Below, in pieces: positions 20,526-29,089 of a stretch of 64,000 nt of DNA (position 1 is its first letter; every line of letters begins with the position of its first letter). The stretch is from the NCBI GenBank assembly GCA_041653875.1, contig JBAZEM010000002.1, positions 1-64,000 of the forward strand, written 5' to 3'. The notes under the pieces were generated by a model. That model searched no databases and was not told the DNA's origin. It saw only the letters and a program-made list of their open reading frames with translations. Made by a program: the position numbers and the translations under genes. This stretch comes from VSJD01 sp041653875 (lineage in GTDB: Bacteria; Verrucomicrobiota; Kiritimatiellia; JAAZAB01).

Positions 20526-21671
20526 ATGAAAGCAAACTCCGGATCGTTTATCCCGATATTTGCGGCGTTGGCGCTGCTGGCAAGTCTGCCCCTGCTCGGC
20601 ATCCTGGCCGGCGACTTGCCTCTTGCCCGCTATCTCGAATTTCCGCCGCGCACGCATTATATCGAACACCACGGCTTTGCCTGGCCGGTTTTTATCGGGA
20701 TGACCGTTATCCTGCTTGCCGCCATTACGCCGTTTGTGATCCGGATTCTCTTTCCCCAGCGTGCCCCAGCGTCAGAATCGCCAGCCATTGAACCTCTTAT
20801 GACGCCGCATCGAGCGTCCTTGCCAACAGACCAGCGTCGATTTCCCGCGTGGGGCTGGATCGGGATTATTTTCGGAGCGATTGCCTGGATTCTGGCTTGG
20901 ACACGGTTCAACTGGTTTGCCGCGTTACAGCCCTTTACATTCAGTCCGCTCTGGTTCGCCTATATCGTCACGGTCAACGCCCTGACCTGGCGGCGCACGG
21001 GCCAGTGCATGCTGACCCATCGTCCCCGGTATTTTCTTTTGCTCTTTCCGGTCAGCGCGCTGTTTTGGTGGTTTTTCGAGTATCTGAACCGGTTTGTCCA
21101 GAACTGGTATTATGTCGGGATTGGCGCGTTATCGCCCCTGGGCTATTTCATCTATGCAACCTTGCCTTTCGCCACCGTCCTGCCGGCCGTGATGGGAACT
21201 TGCGATCTGCTCGCCGCCTATCCGCGGCTTTATACCGGACTGACCCGGTTTCGCCCCCCGGCCAACATTCATTCGCGTTTCGTTGCCGTCGTCGTGCTTG
21301 CGCTATCCGCGTTGGGCTTGGCCGGCATTGGCTTATGGCCGGACTGCCTGTTTCCCCTGCTTTGGCTGGCGCCCCTCGGAATCCTGGCAAGCATGCAGAC
21401 ATTGACCGGAGGCGTCACACTGTTTGCCGACCTGGTCCGCGGCGACTGGCGGCGGGTGGTCCTGATGGCGTTCGCGGCATTGATTTGCGGCTTCTTTTGG
21501 GAGATGTGGAACTATTACAGCATAGCCAAGTGGATTTATGCCGTGCCCTTCGTCAACCGCTTCCACATTTTCGAAATGCCGGCGCTCGGCTATGCCGGCT
21601 ATCTGCCCTTCGGCCTGGAATGCGCGCTGATTGCGGATTTGGTGTGCGGCAGGCGCAAGGATGCGCCATAA
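20526..21671 (+). CDS. Polytopic membrane protein of unknown function
   Basis: A 381-residue protein with about nine hydrophobic segments and no signal for an enzymatic domain. Short aromatic motifs stand out: WWFFEYLNRFVQNWYY in the middle, and FFWEMWNYYSIAKWIY followed by FHIFEMPALGYAGYLPFG at the C terminus. These read like conserved membrane-interface positions, and I recall similar text in unnamed membrane proteins, but I cannot assign a function. AAGGT precedes the ATG. Monocistronic, just upstream of the tRNA-Ser gene. Confidence 0.8.
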   Translation: MKANSGSFIPIFAALALLASLPLLGILAGDLPLARYLEFPPRTHYIEHHGFAWPVFIGMTVILLAAITPFVIRILFPQRAPASESPAIEPLMTPHRASLPTDQRRFPAWGWIGIIFGAIAWILAWTRFNWFAALQPFTFSPLWFAYIVTVNALTWRRTGQCMLTHRPRYFLLLFPVSALFWWFFEYLNRFVQNWYYVGIGALSPLGYFIYATLPFATVLPAVMGTCDLLAAYPRLYTGLTRFRPPANIHSRFVAVVVLALSALGLAGIGLWPDCLFPLLWLAPLGILASMQTLTGGVTLFADLVRGDWRRVVLMAFAALICGFFWEMWNYYSIAKWIYAVPFVNRFHIFEMPALGYAGYLPFGLECALIADLVCGRRKDAP

Positions 21672-21816
21672 ACCCGCCGTCCCATCATCCGCACCCCCTG
21701 GGCGAATCTGTCTCTGGATCGATGGGCTGAAAGGTCGGCATGTTGCGCTGAATCCTGTCCAATATCTGTTTGAATCTGCGTCCGACATGCCGTATTTTAT
21801 CGGTGTTCTCCGGTTT

Positions 21817-21904
21817 GGAAGGGTGGCTGAGTGGACGATAGCACCGGTCTTGAAAACCGGCGAGCCGCAAGGCTCCGGGGGTTCGAATCCCTCCCCTTCC
21901 GCCA
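21817..21904 (+). tRNA. tRNA-Ser(TGA)
   Basis: 88 bases with CCA and the long variable arm of class II tRNAs (CGAGCCGCAAGGCTCC). The acceptor is GGAAGGG/CCCTTCC and the anticodon loop CTTGAAA gives TGA. Recombinase and toxin remnants lie directly downstream, as at many tRNA integration sites. Confidence 0.96.
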
Positions 21905-22150
21905 AATTAAATTTTCGCCGATTTCGGAAAAAGTTGACTGGTTCCGCCAGAGGCGGGGTTCGGTTTCCGTCACGATTTTGAAGGGATTTTTGAAATCCAA
22001 AAACAATTTCTGACCGCTCAAACGGAAGTTCAAGCCAATCTCTTTTAGAAAATCACGACTGTGTTCGGGATTTTCCTGCAAAGCGACAATTCGTGCTTGT
22101 TTTATGGATTTTACAAGCCCGGCGACGAGTTCGAACCGGCATGGCGGACA
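21905..22150 (-). pseudogene. Remnant of the C-terminal end of a serine recombinase (tentative)
   Basis: The minus frame through about 21956-22100 encodes RDFLKEIGLNFRL, then a strand-like GQKLFLDFKNPF. This resembles the C-terminal tail of large serine recombinases, where a RxFLKxxGSNFxL segment precedes an FDFxxPF strand. There is no catalytic domain, and the frame runs on into the tRNA gene with no sensible stop. It would fit a decayed element inserted at tRNA-Ser. The assignment rests on motif memory only. Confidence 0.35.
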
Positions 22151-22372
22151 AGGTTGGACCGGCTTCGCGACGTATGTTGCGAATATTTGCGCGCGTCATT
22201 CAGCAGCTCACATATCATACCGAATAGTCGTTCAGCGCCACATACTCTTGAATTTTTTTCAGGCGAATCGGGATAAGAAGGCGCCAATCGGCGCCTTTGC
22301 TCCCACACCATACATCCGGGACTGACCTACTGGATCAGTCGCCGGCGGGCCGACGCGACTCCGCTTCTAATC
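22150..22372. other. Non-coding gap with a GGCGCC hairpin
   Basis: No credible gene. AAGGCGCC/GGCGCCTT at 22278-22298 forms a short hairpin followed by TTTGCT on the plus strand. Confidence 0.45.
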
Positions 22373-22628
22373 TCATGAAGGACGATGGGTAAGCGCCCGG
22401 CAAAAAGCGCGAAGGTGAATTTCCAGGCGGTCGAATTGAAGGCGCTCATGGACGCCCGACAGCACTTCCTGCCGGATCGGCCCAAGCATCTCGACCAAGC
22501 GTTCGGCGATGAGGCGGCGCAGTTCCAACGCCTCGGAGCCAGAGTCTGGATGAGCGCAACGCAAGGCGGGGGACCAGATGCTCGTATCGACGCGAACCAT
22601 CGTGATCGAGTTGTAGATTGGTCGCCAT
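22373..22628 (-). pseudogene. vapBC toxin-antitoxin remnant
   Basis: The ATG at 22628 starts MATNLQLD, the opening of many VapB antitoxins. Eight codons later the sequence jumps to the start of a PIN-domain toxin in another frame: ATG at 22600, VRVDTSIWSPALR, then ELRRLIAERLVEMLGPIRQE and LSGVHERLQFDRL. The first PIN Asp (VDTS) is present, but similarity stops after about 67 residues at LRAF and the frame ends in THRPS. So most of vapB and the second half of vapC are gone. The locus is almost certainly non-functional. Confidence 0.65.
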
Positions 22629-22690
22629 TGCAATCATCTCAATCCATGGAGTGACACAGTCGCATTTGTGTGTCAAGGTCCGCGTTGGTG

Positions 22691-22719
22691 TTGAAGCGGG
22701 CCGTAAAATGGGGTAACAT
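22691..22719 (+). promoter_or_regulatory. rtcB promoter giving a leaderless transcript
   Basis: TTGAAG (22691-22696), a 17-base spacer and TAACAT (22714-22719). Transcription would begin at about 22726, one base before the rtcB ATG. No Shine-Dalgarno is present. Confidence 0.55.
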
Positions 22720-22726
22720 TGAATCC

Positions 22727-24157
22727 ATGGATATCGGCAAACTCCAACAGCAATCGAAAACGCGCTGGGTCGTGCCGCCCACGGGGCGCATGCGCGCGCC
22801 GGCAATTTTATATGCCTCGCCGGATCTGATCCGCGCGATGGACGAAAAGGTGCTGGAGCAACTGACCAACATCGCGGCCCTGCCCGGCATCGAAACGGCG
22901 GCGTTTGCCATGCCGGACGCGCACTGGGGATACGGGTTTCCCATCGGCGGCGTGGCCGCTTTCGACGCCGAAGCCGGCGGGGTGGTGTCGGCCGGCGGCG
23001 TGGGCTTCGATATTTCCTGCGGCGTGCGCACGATGTTGACCGGCCTCATGGCCGAGGAAGTGCGCGCGCGCCAGAAGGAACTGGCAGACGCCCTGTTTTA
23101 CGCCATTCCTTCCGGCGTAGGCCGCACGGGCGCCATCCGGTTGACGCGGCCTGAAACCGACCGGATGCTGACCGAAGGCGCGCGCTGGGCGGTTCAGCGC
23201 GGGTATGGGACGCCGCGCGACCTGGAACGAATCGAGCACCACGGCGAAATGCCCGATGCAATGCCGGAGCATATTTCCGAACAGGCCCGCAAGCGCCAGC
23301 AGGATGAAATGGGCACATTGGGTTCCGGCAATCATTACTTGGAAGCGCAGGAGGTGGTTGAGGTTTACGATCCCGCCGCCGCGGCGGCGTTCGGCCTGCG
23401 CCAGGGCGAAATTGTCGTCAGCATTCATTGCGGCTCGCGCGGACTGGGCCACCAGGTGGCCACGGAATATGCCCGGATCATGCTGGCGGCGGCCCATGCC
23501 CACGGCATTCCGGTCGTCGATCCCGAACTGGCCTGCGCGCCAATTCATTCCCGCGAAGGTCAAGCCTACATGGGCGCCATGCGCGCGGCCGCCAATTGCG
23601 CGCTGGCCAACCGGCAAATCATTTCCGGTTTAGTGCGCAACACCTTCAACCAAGTCTTTGGCAAAATGGATTTGCCGTTATTGTACGACGTCTCGCACAA
23701 CATCTGCTCGGAGGAGGAACACCGGATTGGAGACCAGATAAAAAAATTATTCGTTCACCGCAAGGGCGCCACGCGCGCCCTGGGACCCGACCATGCGTCC
23801 TTGCCGCCGGAATTCCGGGCGACCGGTCAACCGGTGCTCATCGGCGGCACGATGGGCACAGCCTCCTACGTGTTGGCGGGCGCAAACGGAAACGAATCCT
23901 TGTCATTCCGCTCGGCCTGCCACGGGGCCGGGCGCCGAATGAGCCGCAGTCAGGCCGCCAAGCAATGGCAGGGACATGACGTGGTCAAACGCCTGGAATT
24001 GCGCAACATTCTGATCCGCAGCGCCTCCGCGCGCAGTGTCGCCGAAGAAGCGCCGGGCGCTTACAAGGATGTCAGCGAGGTGGTGGAAGTCACCGAACGG
24101 TCGGGCCTGGCGCGCAAGGTCGCCAAGCTGGCGCCGTTGATTTGCATAAAAGGATGA
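22727..24157 (+). CDS. rtcB: RNA-splicing ligase RtcB
   Basis: GTP- and Mn-dependent ligase that joins 2',3'-cyclic phosphate or 3'-phosphate RNA ends to 5'-OH ends, used in RNA repair. The 476 residues carry the family signatures: DAHWGYGFPIGGVAAF, GVGFDISCGVR with metal ligands, GSGNHYLE, IHCGSRGLGHQ, YDVSHNI, HRKGATRA, and SACHGAGR with the GMP-accepting His399. It is longer than E. coli RtcB and closer to archaeal length. No archease, RtcA or RtcR lies beside it. The ATG at 22727 fits the family N terminus; an earlier in-frame start at 22670 lies upstream of the predicted promoter -35. Confidence 0.96.
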   Translation: MDIGKLQQQSKTRWVVPPTGRMRAPAILYASPDLIRAMDEKVLEQLTNIAALPGIETAAFAMPDAHWGYGFPIGGVAAFDAEAGGVVSAGGVGFDISCGVRTMLTGLMAEEVRARQKELADALFYAIPSGVGRTGAIRLTRPETDRMLTEGARWAVQRGYGTPRDLERIEHHGEMPDAMPEHISEQARKRQQDEMGTLGSGNHYLEAQEVVEVYDPAAAAAFGLRQGEIVVSIHCGSRGLGHQVATEYARIMLAAAHAHGIPVVDPELACAPIHSREGQAYMGAMRAAANCALANRQIISGLVRNTFNQVFGKMDLPLLYDVSHNICSEEEHRIGDQIKKLFVHRKGATRALGPDHASLPPEFRATGQPVLIGGTMGTASYVLAGANGNESLSFRSACHGAGRRMSRSQAAKQWQGHDVVKRLELRNILIRSASARSVAEEAPGAYKDVSEVVEVTERSGLARKVAKLAPLICIKG

Positions 24158-24174
24158 GTCCCAAAAATGCGCGC

Positions 24175-24203
24175 TTGACAACGTCCGACCTAAGATATTT
24201 AAT
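24175..24203 (+). promoter_or_regulatory. Promoter of the DEAD-box helicase gene
   Basis: Perfect TTGACA (24175-24180), a 17-base spacer and TTTAAT (24198-24203). The start near 24211 leaves a ~115-base 5' leader, long as for many cold-induced helicase genes. Confidence 0.7.
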
Positions 24204-24324
24204 GCCAACTTAACCGGGCGGACTCGCTGCATGTTTGCATCGTATCCGCCCGGCGATTACGCAAGTCTTTCTCCTCCATGCGTCCGGCGGGCAGAGAAAC
24301 AACATGTCCGGACCGGAGGTTCCC

Positions 24325-25893
24325 ATGCACAGCAGTCAAGCACATCCTATTCACGTCCCACACCATGAACAGCGGACGGACGACAGACGGCGGACGGCAG
24401 ACAACGGCATACCGATTCAGACACACGCAGGGACAAGCCACAAGCCAACGGCCGGCCATAAGCCGGCAGAAACGCAGACCAAGCATGCGTCTGTCCACGG
24501 CATGCCTTCGGACGCGAGCCTTCGTCTCGCGGCTACAGGGTCGCATTCGAGGCACACACCTGGACAGGGTCTGCCCGCTCAGTCCCACACGACGGCCGGG
24601 AGCGCGCCTATCCGGCCGTCCGCGCCATTGACCGCTTTTAGCGCGCTTCTGCCGGAGATTCAACGCGCGGTGGCCGAGGAGGGCTACATTACGCCCACGC
24701 CGATCCAGGCCAAGTCCATCGAGCACCTGCTCGCCGGGCGCGACCTGCTCGGGTGCGCCCAAACCGGCACGGGCAAAACGGCCGCATTCATTCTGCCGAT
24801 CCTGCAACATCTTACCAAACATAAGGTTCCGCTCCAGCGCGGACGGCCGCGCGTATTGATCCTGGCGCCGACGCGCGAACTCGCCGCCCAGATCGGCGAA
24901 AGCATTCGCGTCTACGGCCGGCATCTGACGATCAGGCACACCGTGATCTTCGGCGGGGTCGGCCAATATCCGCAGGTGGCGGCGCTGGGCCGCGGCATGG
25001 ATATCGTCGTCGCCACGCCCGGACGCCTGCTCGACCTGATGCAACAGCGGCATGTGCGCTTGGACGGCGTTGAAGTGTTCGTGCTCGACGAGGCGGACCG
25101 CATGCTGGACATGGGGTTCATTCACGACGTGCGCCGGATCATCGCGGCGCTGCCTGCCCGGCGCCAATCGCTCTTTTTTTCCGCGACCCTGGCGCCTGAA
25201 GTGATCACGCTGGCGCGCGCCATGGTGCGCGACCCCGCGCACGTTACCGTGACGCCTGACCAGCCCGCCGTCGAGCGAATCAAGCAAAAAGTGCTGTTCG
25301 TGGACAAGAAGGACAAGCCCATCCTGCTCGTCACGCTCCTGCGCGATCCCGCCATCAATAAAGTGCTCGTGTTCACACAGATGAAGCATGTCGCCAACCG
25401 GGTGGCCGACGTCCTCCTCTCCGCCGGCATCCGGACTTCCGTAATTCATGGCAACAAGAGCCAGAGCGCGCGCACCCAGGCCATGGCGGGATTCAAAACA
25501 GGCGGCGTGCGCGTCCTCGTTGCGACCGACATCGCGGCGCGGGGCATCGATGTGGACGGCATTACGCACGTCGTCAACTACGATCTGCCCAACGAACCGC
25601 ACACCTACGTGCACCGCATCGGCCGCACCGCCCGCGCGGGCGCCGAGGGTGACGCGGTCTCCTTTTGTTGCGCCGAGGAGCGCAATTTTCTGCGCGATAT
25701 CGAGCGCCTGATCCGCAAGGGCATTCCGGCGGATTTGAAGCACGCCTACCATTCCGAGACCGCCCGCAACGCCACCGGCGCGGCGGCTCAGCCGCCGCCC
25801 AGAGGGGCGCGGGGACCTCAACGATCGCACGCACCGCAGGCCGCGCGCCATTTTTCGCCTCGGAGAAACCGGCCCCCGGCTTCCAGACGGTAA
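24325..25893 (+). CDS. DEAD-box ATP-dependent RNA helicase (RhlE-like)
   Basis: An RNA helicase of 522 residues, likely for ribosome assembly or mRNA turnover. Helicase core at about 95-460: AQTGTGKT (145-152), PTRELAAQ, DEAD (255-258), SAT, ARGID and HRIGRTAR. The C-terminal tail is basic. GGAGG five bases before the ATG at 24325 decides the start. The first ~90 residues are unlike any helicase: they are His/Thr-rich and coded by word tract T9 (24366-24406) and a GTAGCC-type repeat piece (24496-24541). Confidence 0.93.
   Translation: MHSSQAHPIHVPHHEQRTDDRRRTADNGIPIQTHAGTSHKPTAGHKPAETQTKHASVHGMPSDASLRLAATGSHSRHTPGQGLPAQSHTTAGSAPIRPSAPLTAFSALLPEIQRAVAEEGYITPTPIQAKSIEHLLAGRDLLGCAQTGTGKTAAFILPILQHLTKHKVPLQRGRPRVLILAPTRELAAQIGESIRVYGRHLTIRHTVIFGGVGQYPQVAALGRGMDIVVATPGRLLDLMQQRHVRLDGVEVFVLDEADRMLDMGFIHDVRRIIAALPARRQSLFFSATLAPEVITLARAMVRDPAHVTVTPDQPAVERIKQKVLFVDKKDKPILLVTLLRDPAINKVLVFTQMKHVANRVADVLLSAGIRTSVIHGNKSQSARTQAMAGFKTGGVRVLVATDIAARGIDVDGITHVVNYDLPNEPHTYVHRIGRTARAGAEGDAVSFCCAEERNFLRDIERLIRKGIPADLKHAYHSETARNATGAAAQPPPRGARGPQRSHAPQAARHFSPRRNRPPASRR
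24366..24406. repeat. Word-repeat tract T9 in the helicase 5' coding region
   Basis: GGACGACAGACGGCGGACGGCAGAC words in one orientation, translated in frame. The same words in reverse complement are at 31620-31668 and 35656-35710. Confidence 0.75.
24496..24541. repeat. GTAGCC-family segment inside the helicase gene
   Basis: GACGCGAGCC...GTCTCGCGGCTACA matches the right half of copies B and C (37077, 54837). Translated as part of the helicase N-terminal extension. Confidence 0.7.
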
Positions 25894-25954
25894 AAGCCGA
25901 AGCCACCATAACCCGTAATTCATAATTGACAATCCCGGCGGAGCTGTTAAACAA

Positions 25955-26057
25955 TTTCCGGCCACCGCCCATGTTGGCGGTTCTTACGAACCGCATCTAC
26001 ACTTTGGTCGAACTCAATTAGTCCGGTGTAGAGGCCGTTCGTGAGAACGGCAAAGAT
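25955..26057. repeat. Palindromic dispersed repeat with TCTACAC/GTGTAGA ends
   Basis: Contains GGCGGTTCTTACGAACCGC hairpins, then CATCTACAC ... GTGTAGAGG, then GCCGTTCGTGAGAACGGC. It fills the gap before the glycosyltransferase and resembles the group at 37050-37080. Confidence 0.6.
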
Positions 26058-26074
26058 GTCGAAGGCCTGATTTT

Positions 26075-27538
26075 ATGGCATTAACCGACATATTATTGCT
26101 GGTTCTTTACACGTTGCTCATGATCGTGCTGACGATTTACGCCGCCCACGCCTATTTAATGCTTTACCTCTACCGCAAGAACAGCGCCGCCCGTACAAAA
26201 CCGGTTTGTGTTTACACGGAATGGCCGCGGGTTACGGTGCAGTTGCCGATTTTCAACGAACAATACGTCGTGACCAGGCTCCTCGAAGCCGCTTGCGCGC
26301 TGGATTATCCCCATGATCGCCTTGAGATCCAGATTTTGGACGATTCCACCGACGAAACCCAGGAAATCGCAAAAAAAGCCGCCCTCGAATTCCAGTCCCG
26401 GGGAATCAACATCCATTACCTGCATCGCACCAATCGTCAGGGCTTCAAGGCCGGTGCGCTACGAAACGGACTCGCCCTGGCCAAGGGCGATTTTCTGGCA
26501 ATCTTCGACGCCGACTTTATTCCGCCGCGCGACTTTCTGCGCAAGATGATGCCTTACTTCTCCGCCGAAAATATCGGAGTGGTGCAAGCCCGCTGGGGGC
26601 ACTTGAATGCCGGTTATTCCATATTGACCCGGGGCCAGGCCATCGGACTGGATGCGCATTTCGTCCTGGAACATGGCGCGCGCAATTCCTCCGGCATCTT
26701 CATTAACTTCAATGGCACCGCCGGGATCTGGCGCAAGACCGCCATTGTTGACGCCGGCAATTGGCAGGACGACACCCTGACCGAAGATATCGACCTTTCC
26801 TACCGAGCCCAGTTGGCGGGATGGAAATTCGTGTATGTCAATGACGTCGTCTGTCCGGCCGAAATTCCGGCTGAAGTTTATGGACTTAAAAACCAGCAAT
26901 ATCGCTGGGCCAAGGGCGCCATTCAGACCGCCAAAAAACTGCTGCCGACGATCTGGCGGAACAAAACCATTCCGTGGCTCTTGAAATTCGAGGCCACCAT
27001 TCATTTGACCAACCACCTGGTGTTTCCGACCCTGCTTTTAATCGCTTTGCTCTCCTATCCGATCATGTTAATCGGGGTCCAGTGTCCGCAATCGAAACTT
27101 TTTTTCTGGGTGGCCTCGCTCTTCACCCTTAACGCCTTCAGTTATCCGCTCTTTTACATCTATGCCCAGCGCGAAATTTACCCCGATTGGAAGCGCCGGG
27201 CGCTCTTTTTGCCGATCCTCATGGCCGGCGCCACCGGCCTTTCCGTGGTCAACACCAAGGCTGTTTTCAGCGGGCTCCTGGGCCGGGAAAGCGCTTTCCA
27301 TCGCACACCCAAATTCAATCTGTCCGATCACAAGGCGCGATCGTGGCAAGGGCGGAATTATCGCAGCCGATTCAACATCACCGTGCTGGTGGAACTCGCA
27401 CTGATTGTTTACATCTCGCTTGCGCTTTACTACGCGGTCAGCAACCTGAAATTTGTGGCCATCCCGTTTATTCTCCTCTATTGGCTGGGATTTGTATTCA
27501 TCGGCGGACTGTCCCTGCTCCACGCCCTGCGGCGCTGA
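26075..27538 (+). CDS. Membrane glycosyltransferase family 2 (cellulose-synthase-like)
   Basis: A processive beta-glycosyltransferase that would add sugars from a nucleotide-sugar on the cytoplasmic face. TM helix at 5-33, catalytic domain at ~52-270 with ILDDSTD (88-94), IFDADFIP holding the DxD (145-147), TEDIDLS with the catalytic Asp, and QQYRWAKG for acceptor binding. About five C-terminal TM helices follow. The 487 residues match GT2 synthases of the glucomannan/cellulose type; the product is unknown. No PilZ domain or partner gene is adjacent. Start supported only by reading frame and TM position. Confidence 0.9.
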   Translation: MALTDILLLVLYTLLMIVLTIYAAHAYLMLYLYRKNSAARTKPVCVYTEWPRVTVQLPIFNEQYVVTRLLEAACALDYPHDRLEIQILDDSTDETQEIAKKAALEFQSRGINIHYLHRTNRQGFKAGALRNGLALAKGDFLAIFDADFIPPRDFLRKMMPYFSAENIGVVQARWGHLNAGYSILTRGQAIGLDAHFVLEHGARNSSGIFINFNGTAGIWRKTAIVDAGNWQDDTLTEDIDLSYRAQLAGWKFVYVNDVVCPAEIPAEVYGLKNQQYRWAKGAIQTAKKLLPTIWRNKTIPWLLKFEATIHLTNHLVFPTLLLIALLSYPIMLIGVQCPQSKLFFWVASLFTLNAFSYPLFYIYAQREIYPDWKRRALFLPILMAGATGLSVVNTKAVFSGLLGRESAFHRTPKFNLSDHKARSWQGRNYRSRFNITVLVELALIVYISLALYYAVSNLKFVAIPFILLYWLGFVFIGGLSLLHALRR

Positions 27539-27543
27539 TCGGA

Positions 27544-27700
27544 GGAAGTCCAGAGGTCAGAGGTCAGCGATCAGAGATAAGACAACGTTGGGAAATGGCC
27601 CCCGGCTTTCGGCGAACTTCTGCACGATTCCAACTTCTTGCCGACCTCTGACTCCTGGCCTCTGGCCGCTGACCTCTGACATTTGGCCTTTGGCCTTTAC
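27544..27700. repeat. Word-repeat tract T10, two inverted arms
   Basis: Arm 27544-27580 (CAGAGGTCAGAGGTCAGCG words) and arm 27642-27700 (GACCTCTGACTCCTGGCC words). The second arm ends on the base next to the thrC stop codon. Confidence 0.85.
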
Positions 27701-29089
27701 TCACGGAATATGCGCGCGGAGAAAATCCCGCACAGCCTGGGCATCGGCGGGCAAGACCGTACGGCGCTGGGGGAGGTTGGCGAGCGCATCGAGCACGGGA
27801 TGATGCGCAAGATCATGGCCGGTTGCCTGGCGGATGGCATCGGCAAATTTGGCCGGATGGGCGGTGGCCAGCGCGAGCAAGGGCTCGTCCGGGCTCAAAA
27901 ACCGGCGTCCCACGCGCACTCCCACGGCGCTATGCGGATCCAGCAAATAACCGTGCTGTTCGTAAAATTCGCGGATTAGCGCCAGCGTGTCGGAAGTCGC
28001 ACAGGTTCCGGCCGCAAAGAGCGGATCCACGCCGGCGCTCCCCGTCCCTTCCAGGCGCAGTTGACCGGACTGCTCGAACGCCTCCATCATTCGACAGACT
28101 TTGCGGGGATCGCAATCCATCCGATAATACAGATAGCGCTCAAAATTGCTCGCCACCTGGATATCCATGGAAGGACTCAAGGTGGCCTGCACCGTTTCAC
28201 GGCGATAAACGCCGGTATTAAAAAAACGCGCCAGGATGTCGTTCTCGTTCGTAGCCAGAATCAGGCGGCTGACCGGCAGTCCCATGCGCATCGCCAGGTA
28301 TCCCGCAAAGATGTCGCCGAAATTACCCGTCGGCACCGCGATCCGGACCGCGCGCGCGCCGGTCCGCTCCATGACCCGGAAGGCGCCATAAAAATAGTAC
28401 ACGATCTGGGCCAGCAGGCGCGCCCAGTTTATGGAATTCACCGCGCCCAGTTCATAACGGTCGCGGAACGGCAGGTCCCGGAACAGCGTTTTAACGATGC
28501 CCTGGCAATCGTCGAAACTGCCGCGCACGGCGATGCAAAAGACGTTGGCGTCCGGCACGGTGGTCATCTGGCGCTCCTGGGCGGGACTGACGCGTCCATG
28601 CGGATAAAGCACAAAGATGCGCAGCCCCGAGCGGCCCCGCACACCGGCAATGGCCGCACTGCCGGTGTCGCCACTGGTGGCCGCCAGGATGTTCAAGCGC
28701 CGGTCTGACTGCGCCAGATAATACTCGAACGCGCGACCGAGGAATTGCAAGGCCACATCCTTGAACGCCAGCGTCGGCCCATGGAACAGTTCCAGTATAT
28801 GCAGGCCGTTAACATCCACAACCGGCGTCACATCCGGATGCCGGAAGGCGGCATAACTGCCGCCGATCATCGCCCGCAGGTCGGCGGCGGGCAAATCGGC
28901 GAAGCGGCCCATAACCTCGCGCGCCAGCGCGCCGTAATCCAGGCCGGACCAGGCAGGCAGGTCGGCGCGGACATCGGGAATGGAATCCGGCAGAAACAGG
29001 CCGCCATCGCGCGCCAACCCGGTCAATACAGCCGTTTTAAAATCCACCGCCGCTCCGCCGCCCCGTGTGGAGATATACTTCATGCTCAT
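27701..29089 (-). CDS. thrC: Threonine synthase
   Basis: PLP enzyme that converts O-phosphohomoserine to threonine. The 462 residues include GPTLAFKDVALQ with the cofactor Lys110, ATSGDTGSAAI and a glycine-rich phosphate loop, so it is full length. The ATG overlaps the stop of the upstream kinase gene (ATGA), so the two are translationally coupled. The second ATG two codons on is an alternative. The stop codon touches repeat tract T10. No other threonine genes are adjacent. Confidence 0.96.
   Translation of the reverse strand: MSMKYISTRGGGAAVDFKTAVLTGLARDGGLFLPDSIPDVRADLPAWSGLDYGALAREVMGRFADLPAADLRAMIGGSYAAFRHPDVTPVVDVNGLHILELFHGPTLAFKDVALQFLGRAFEYYLAQSDRRLNILAATSGDTGSAAIAGVRGRSGLRIFVLYPHGRVSPAQERQMTTVPDANVFCIAVRGSFDDCQGIVKTLFRDLPFRDRYELGAVNSINWARLLAQIVYYFYGAFRVMERTGARAVRIAVPTGNFGDIFAGYLAMRMGLPVSRLILATNENDILARFFNTGVYRRETVQATLSPSMDIQVASNFERYLYYRMDCDPRKVCRMMEAFEQSGQLRLEGTGSAGVDPLFAAGTCATSDTLALIREFYEQHGYLLDPHSAVGVRVGRRFLSPDEPLLALATAHPAKFADAIRQATGHDLAHHPVLDALANLPQRRTVLPADAQAVRDFLRAHIP

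Noticed and set aside
22385..22654. Plus-strand 89-codon ORF over the vapBC remnant
   Set aside because: The minus strand encodes clear PIN-domain text here, so the plus-strand frame is a shadow.
24199..25965. 588-codon minus-strand frame opposite the DEAD-box helicase
   Set aside because: Antisense shadow; the helicase motifs on the plus strand are complete and decide the coding strand.
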